From the NCBI GenBank assembly GCA_964455395.1, contig CAYVWB010000091.1, forward strand, positions 1 through 15,138: a stretch of 15,138 nt of DNA. The letters are read 5' to 3'. The position numbers and the translations under genes are program-made. This document shows, in pieces, positions 13,413 to 15,138 of this stretch; position 1 is the stretch's first letter; the number at the start of each line of letters is the position of its first letter. The notes under the pieces are model-generated. The model made no database searches and was not told the origin of the DNA. It was given only the letters and a program-made list of their open reading frames with translations. The DNA comes from CAYVWB01 sp964455395. Lineage in GTDB: Bacteria > Desulfobacterota > Desulfovibrionia > Desulfovibrionales > Desulfovibrionaceae.

Positions 13413-15138
13413 ATGCTGAAGGACGCCGCCATACGCGAACACAGCAAGCACTCTCCGCGCCTGTTTCATGTCGATGAAGACTCCATGGTCCGCATTGACT
13501 GCCCGGAATGCGGTGTGGTGAAGGCCGTGCACGCCTCGCGCTTGCGGATGCTGCCCCAGCCCGCGCAGATTCGTTGCGCCTGCGGCTGCGTCTTCCCCTG
13601 TCGCTTCGACCTGGACGCCAAAGGCTTCCCGCCGCCACCCCCCGGCGTGCCCACCAAGCCCATGCGCTGGGAACAGGATCAGCACGAGCCAGCGCTCCAG
13701 ACGTCGCCCCCGTCGCCACCACCACCGGTTCAATCCGAATCCGCGCCCGTCGCGCCCGTCGCGCCCGTCGCGCCTGTCGCGCCTGTCGCTTCCGCAGTCG
13801 CCACAAGCCCCGAGGACGCTGCACGTCCCCCAGAGCAGACGCCGCCGGCGTCGAAAGCGCATTTCCATCTCGCGCCACAGCCAACGCCAGATACGCCAGA
13901 GACGCCAGAGACGCCAGAGACGGCGGACACCGACGACGACCTCCCCGTGCTGGAGGCCGAGCTCGCCGTGCCCGTGTTCCCCACGGAGCCGCCGTACACC
14001 GAAGCCTCGTCGGCGGCGTTTCCACCCGTATCCCCGCAGCCCGCGCAGCCCGCGCCGCCTGCTCCCGCGACCGCGCCGCCGGTCCCGCAACAGGCAGGGG
14101 CCCAGCCGCCGCAGCAGGTCTTCGATTTCGCCGTCAATGAAGAGGGCGTCGTCCCCATCCCTTGCCCCGCGTGCGGCAAACTGCGCGAAGTTCCCGCCGA
14201 AAAGCTCAAGACCATCCGCCAGCCCGTGGCCATGCAATGCGGGTGCGGCCGTCTGTTCCACAGCCGATTCGACCTGCGGCCGCCGTCACAACGACGGTTG
14301 CCGGCCAAGCCGGCGCCCCGCGACGCCACCAGCGTGCCCACGTTCTATCCGGACAAGGACGGCAAGGTGCGCATCGTCTGTCCCGGCTGCAAACGCGAGA
14401 AGAGCGCGCCCTACGCCAAACTCAAGGCGATGCGTCAACCAATACGCATGCGCTGTCCCTCATGCGACTACTCGTTCCCGGCCCGTGTGGCTCCGCTGGC
14501 GGAACAAGCCGCGCGCAAGCCCCGATATCCCGTCCAGACCTTTTATGAAGATCTTGGCGGCCGCGTGACGCTGGTCTGCCCCGCGTGCGAGAAAGCCAAG
14601 ACGCTGCAAGGCGCGGACCTCGTCCACGTGAAGCAGCCCTCCGTGGTGCGCTGCACCTGCGGCGCGGCGTTCCCGTGTCGCTTCGTGCTGCAGAATGCGC
14701 CACAGCCGGCCCAGACCACTGGAGAGCCGCGGAGCCTCGCCGCAAGCGACGCCGCTCCGGAAGTGGTCGTCGAGCCGCCGCAGACCGGGAGTCCCGCCAC
14801 CGCGCAGGACAACACCCTCCACGCCAAGACGCTGCACGCCAACGAATTCGGCGAGTACTTCCGCAAACTGCTGGACGAGCCCGACGAGGATGCGCCCGTA
14901 TTCCAGAAAGTGGATGAGCCGGACGCCGCCCCTCGCCGCGACGTCATCTTCTCCGAAGCACAGCGCGCGCCCTCGCCGGACGCCATGATCTTCCCCAACG
15001 TGGCCGCCTCGCACGCCTCGCCCCAGCCGCCGCATGGGTATGCGCCCCAGCCGCCGCATGGGTATGCGCCCCAGCCGCCGCAGGGGTATGCGCCCCAGCC
15101 GCCGCAGGGGTATGCGCCCCAGCCGCCGCAGGGGTATG
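13413..15138 (+). CDS. Proline-rich protein with four tandem four-cysteine ribbon modules, 3' truncated
   Basis: An open frame of 575 codons runs off the window without a stop. The ATG at 13413 is the first possible start, since a TAG in frame lies 12 bases upstream; GGAG 12 bases before it is a modest ribosome site. Four modules of about 52 residues (about 16-67, 237-288, 308-361, 375-427) each carry CPxC, exactly 21 residues, then CxC(G) (CPSC in module 3), and usually end FP-C/A-RF. The cysteines are C30/33/55/57, C251/254/276/278, C323/326/348/351 and C389/392/414/416. Modules 1 and 2 are separated by a Pro-rich acidic linker with VAP and TPE repeats. The visible C-terminal end is PQPP(H/Q)GYA repeats. 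No signal peptide or membrane segment is seen. Each module should bind one zinc; I recall similar modules before PilZ domains in deltaproteobacterial proteins. Function unknown. Confidence 0.85.
   Translation, partial: MLKDAAIREHSKHSPRLFHVDEDSMVRIDCPECGVVKAVHASRLRMLPQPAQIRCACGCVFPCRFDLDAKGFPPPPPGVPTKPMRWEQDQHEPALQTSPPSPPPPVQSESAPVAPVAPVAPVAPVASAVATSPEDAARPPEQTPPASKAHFHLAPQPTPDTPETPETPETADTDDDLPVLEAELAVPVFPTEPPYTEASSAAFPPVSPQPAQPAPPAPATAPPVPQQAGAQPPQQVFDFAVNEEGVVPIPCPACGKLREVPAEKLKTIRQPVAMQCGCGRLFHSRFDLRPPSQRRLPAKPAPRDATSVPTFYPDKDGKVRIVCPGCKREKSAPYAKLKAMRQPIRMRCPSCDYSFPARVAPLAEQAARKPRYPVQTFYEDLGGRVTLVCPACEKAKTLQGADLVHVKQPSVVRCTCGAAFPCRFVLQNAPQPAQTTGEPRSLAASDAAPEVVVEPPQTGSPATAQDNTLHAKTLHANEFGEYFRKLLDEPDEDAPVFQKVDEPDAAPRRDVIFSEAQRAPSPDAMIFPNVAASHASPQPPHGYAPQPPHGYAPQPPQGYAPQPPQGYAPQPPQGY
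13743..13787 (+). repeat. Nine-base in-frame repeat encoding five A-P-V units
   Basis: Five consecutive 9-base units (GCGCCCGTC three times, then GCGCCTGTC twice) sit in the Pro-rich linker between ribbon modules 1 and 2. The near-identity at base level, including third positions, shows recent slippage rather than old selection for the peptide. Confidence 0.9.
13884..13919 (+). repeat. Nine-base in-frame repeat encoding T-P-D/E units
   Basis: Four units of ACGCCAGA(T/G), the last three identical, encode TPD-TPE-TPE-TPE in the acidic part of the linker. The unit changes only linker length and charge. Confidence 0.9.
15021..15138 (+). repeat. 24-base in-frame tandem repeat encoding PQPP(H/Q)GYA, cut by the window end
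   Basis: Four complete units (15021-15044, 15045-15068, 15069-15092, 15093-15116) and 22 bases of a fifth. Units 1 and 2 encode PQPPHGYA and units 3 to 5 PQPPQGYA; the only difference is CAT versus CAG. The array continues past the window, so the copy number is unknown. Confidence 0.95.

Noticed and set aside
13059..14261. Minus-strand open frame of 400 residues opposite the ribbon-protein gene
   Set aside because: Its Arg/Gly-rich repeats are the reverse of the Pro-rich linker and Cys modules; the plus-strand frame has four spaced Cys motifs that cannot arise by chance.

Overview
The window is GC-rich and densely coded. Its gene content (a Liv-type ABC transport operon with a built-in acyl-CoA synthetase, a CBS-ACT protein, hypA-hypB, an Mrp/NBP35 ATPase with Cys clusters, and a Cys-rich ribbon protein) suggests a sulfate-reducing Desulfovibrio-like deltaproteobacterium (Desulfobacterota). 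That placement rests on gene style and base composition only; no database search was possible.

Layout. (1) 1-654, + strand: the C-terminal half of a HisKA_2-type sensor histidine kinase, cut by the window edge immediately after the expected phospho-histidine. (2) 642-929: a spacer between convergent genes, holding a 27-base tandem repeat array and a small hairpin. (3) 930-10494, - strand: a compact, probably co-transcribed block. In transcription order it reads CBS-CBS-ACT protein, LivG-type ATPase, long-chain-type acyl-CoA synthetase, two tiny paralogous membrane proteins, LivH- and LivM-type permeases, periplasmic binding protein, LivF-type ATPase, TPR protein, and a 160-residue protein of unknown function. 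(4) 10495-10786: a divergent intergenic region with several palindromes. (5) 10787-13149, + strand: hypA, hypB, then after a 428-base spacer an Mrp/NBP35 P-loop ATPase. (6) 13413 to the end, + strand: a long open-ended gene (575 codons seen, no stop) for a Pro-rich protein with four copies of a four-cysteine ribbon module and a C-terminal octapeptide repeat.

How the parts work together. The minus-strand block looks like an uptake-and-activation system. A binding protein, two permeases and two ATPases import a small organic solute, and the synthetase could turn an imported carboxylate into its CoA thioester. The CBS-ACT protein, encoded first, is a plausible energy or ligand sensor. The two mini membrane proteins between synthetase and permease are the least explained part and could be accessory subunits. 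HypA and HypB insert nickel into [NiFe]-hydrogenase; Mrp is an Fe-S carrier or scaffold.

The most unusual items are the four-ribbon protein, the paired mini membrane proteins, and the regulatory-looking palindromes between the CBS-ACT gene and hypA. Tandem repeats whose periods are all multiples of three recur in the window, both inside genes and between them.
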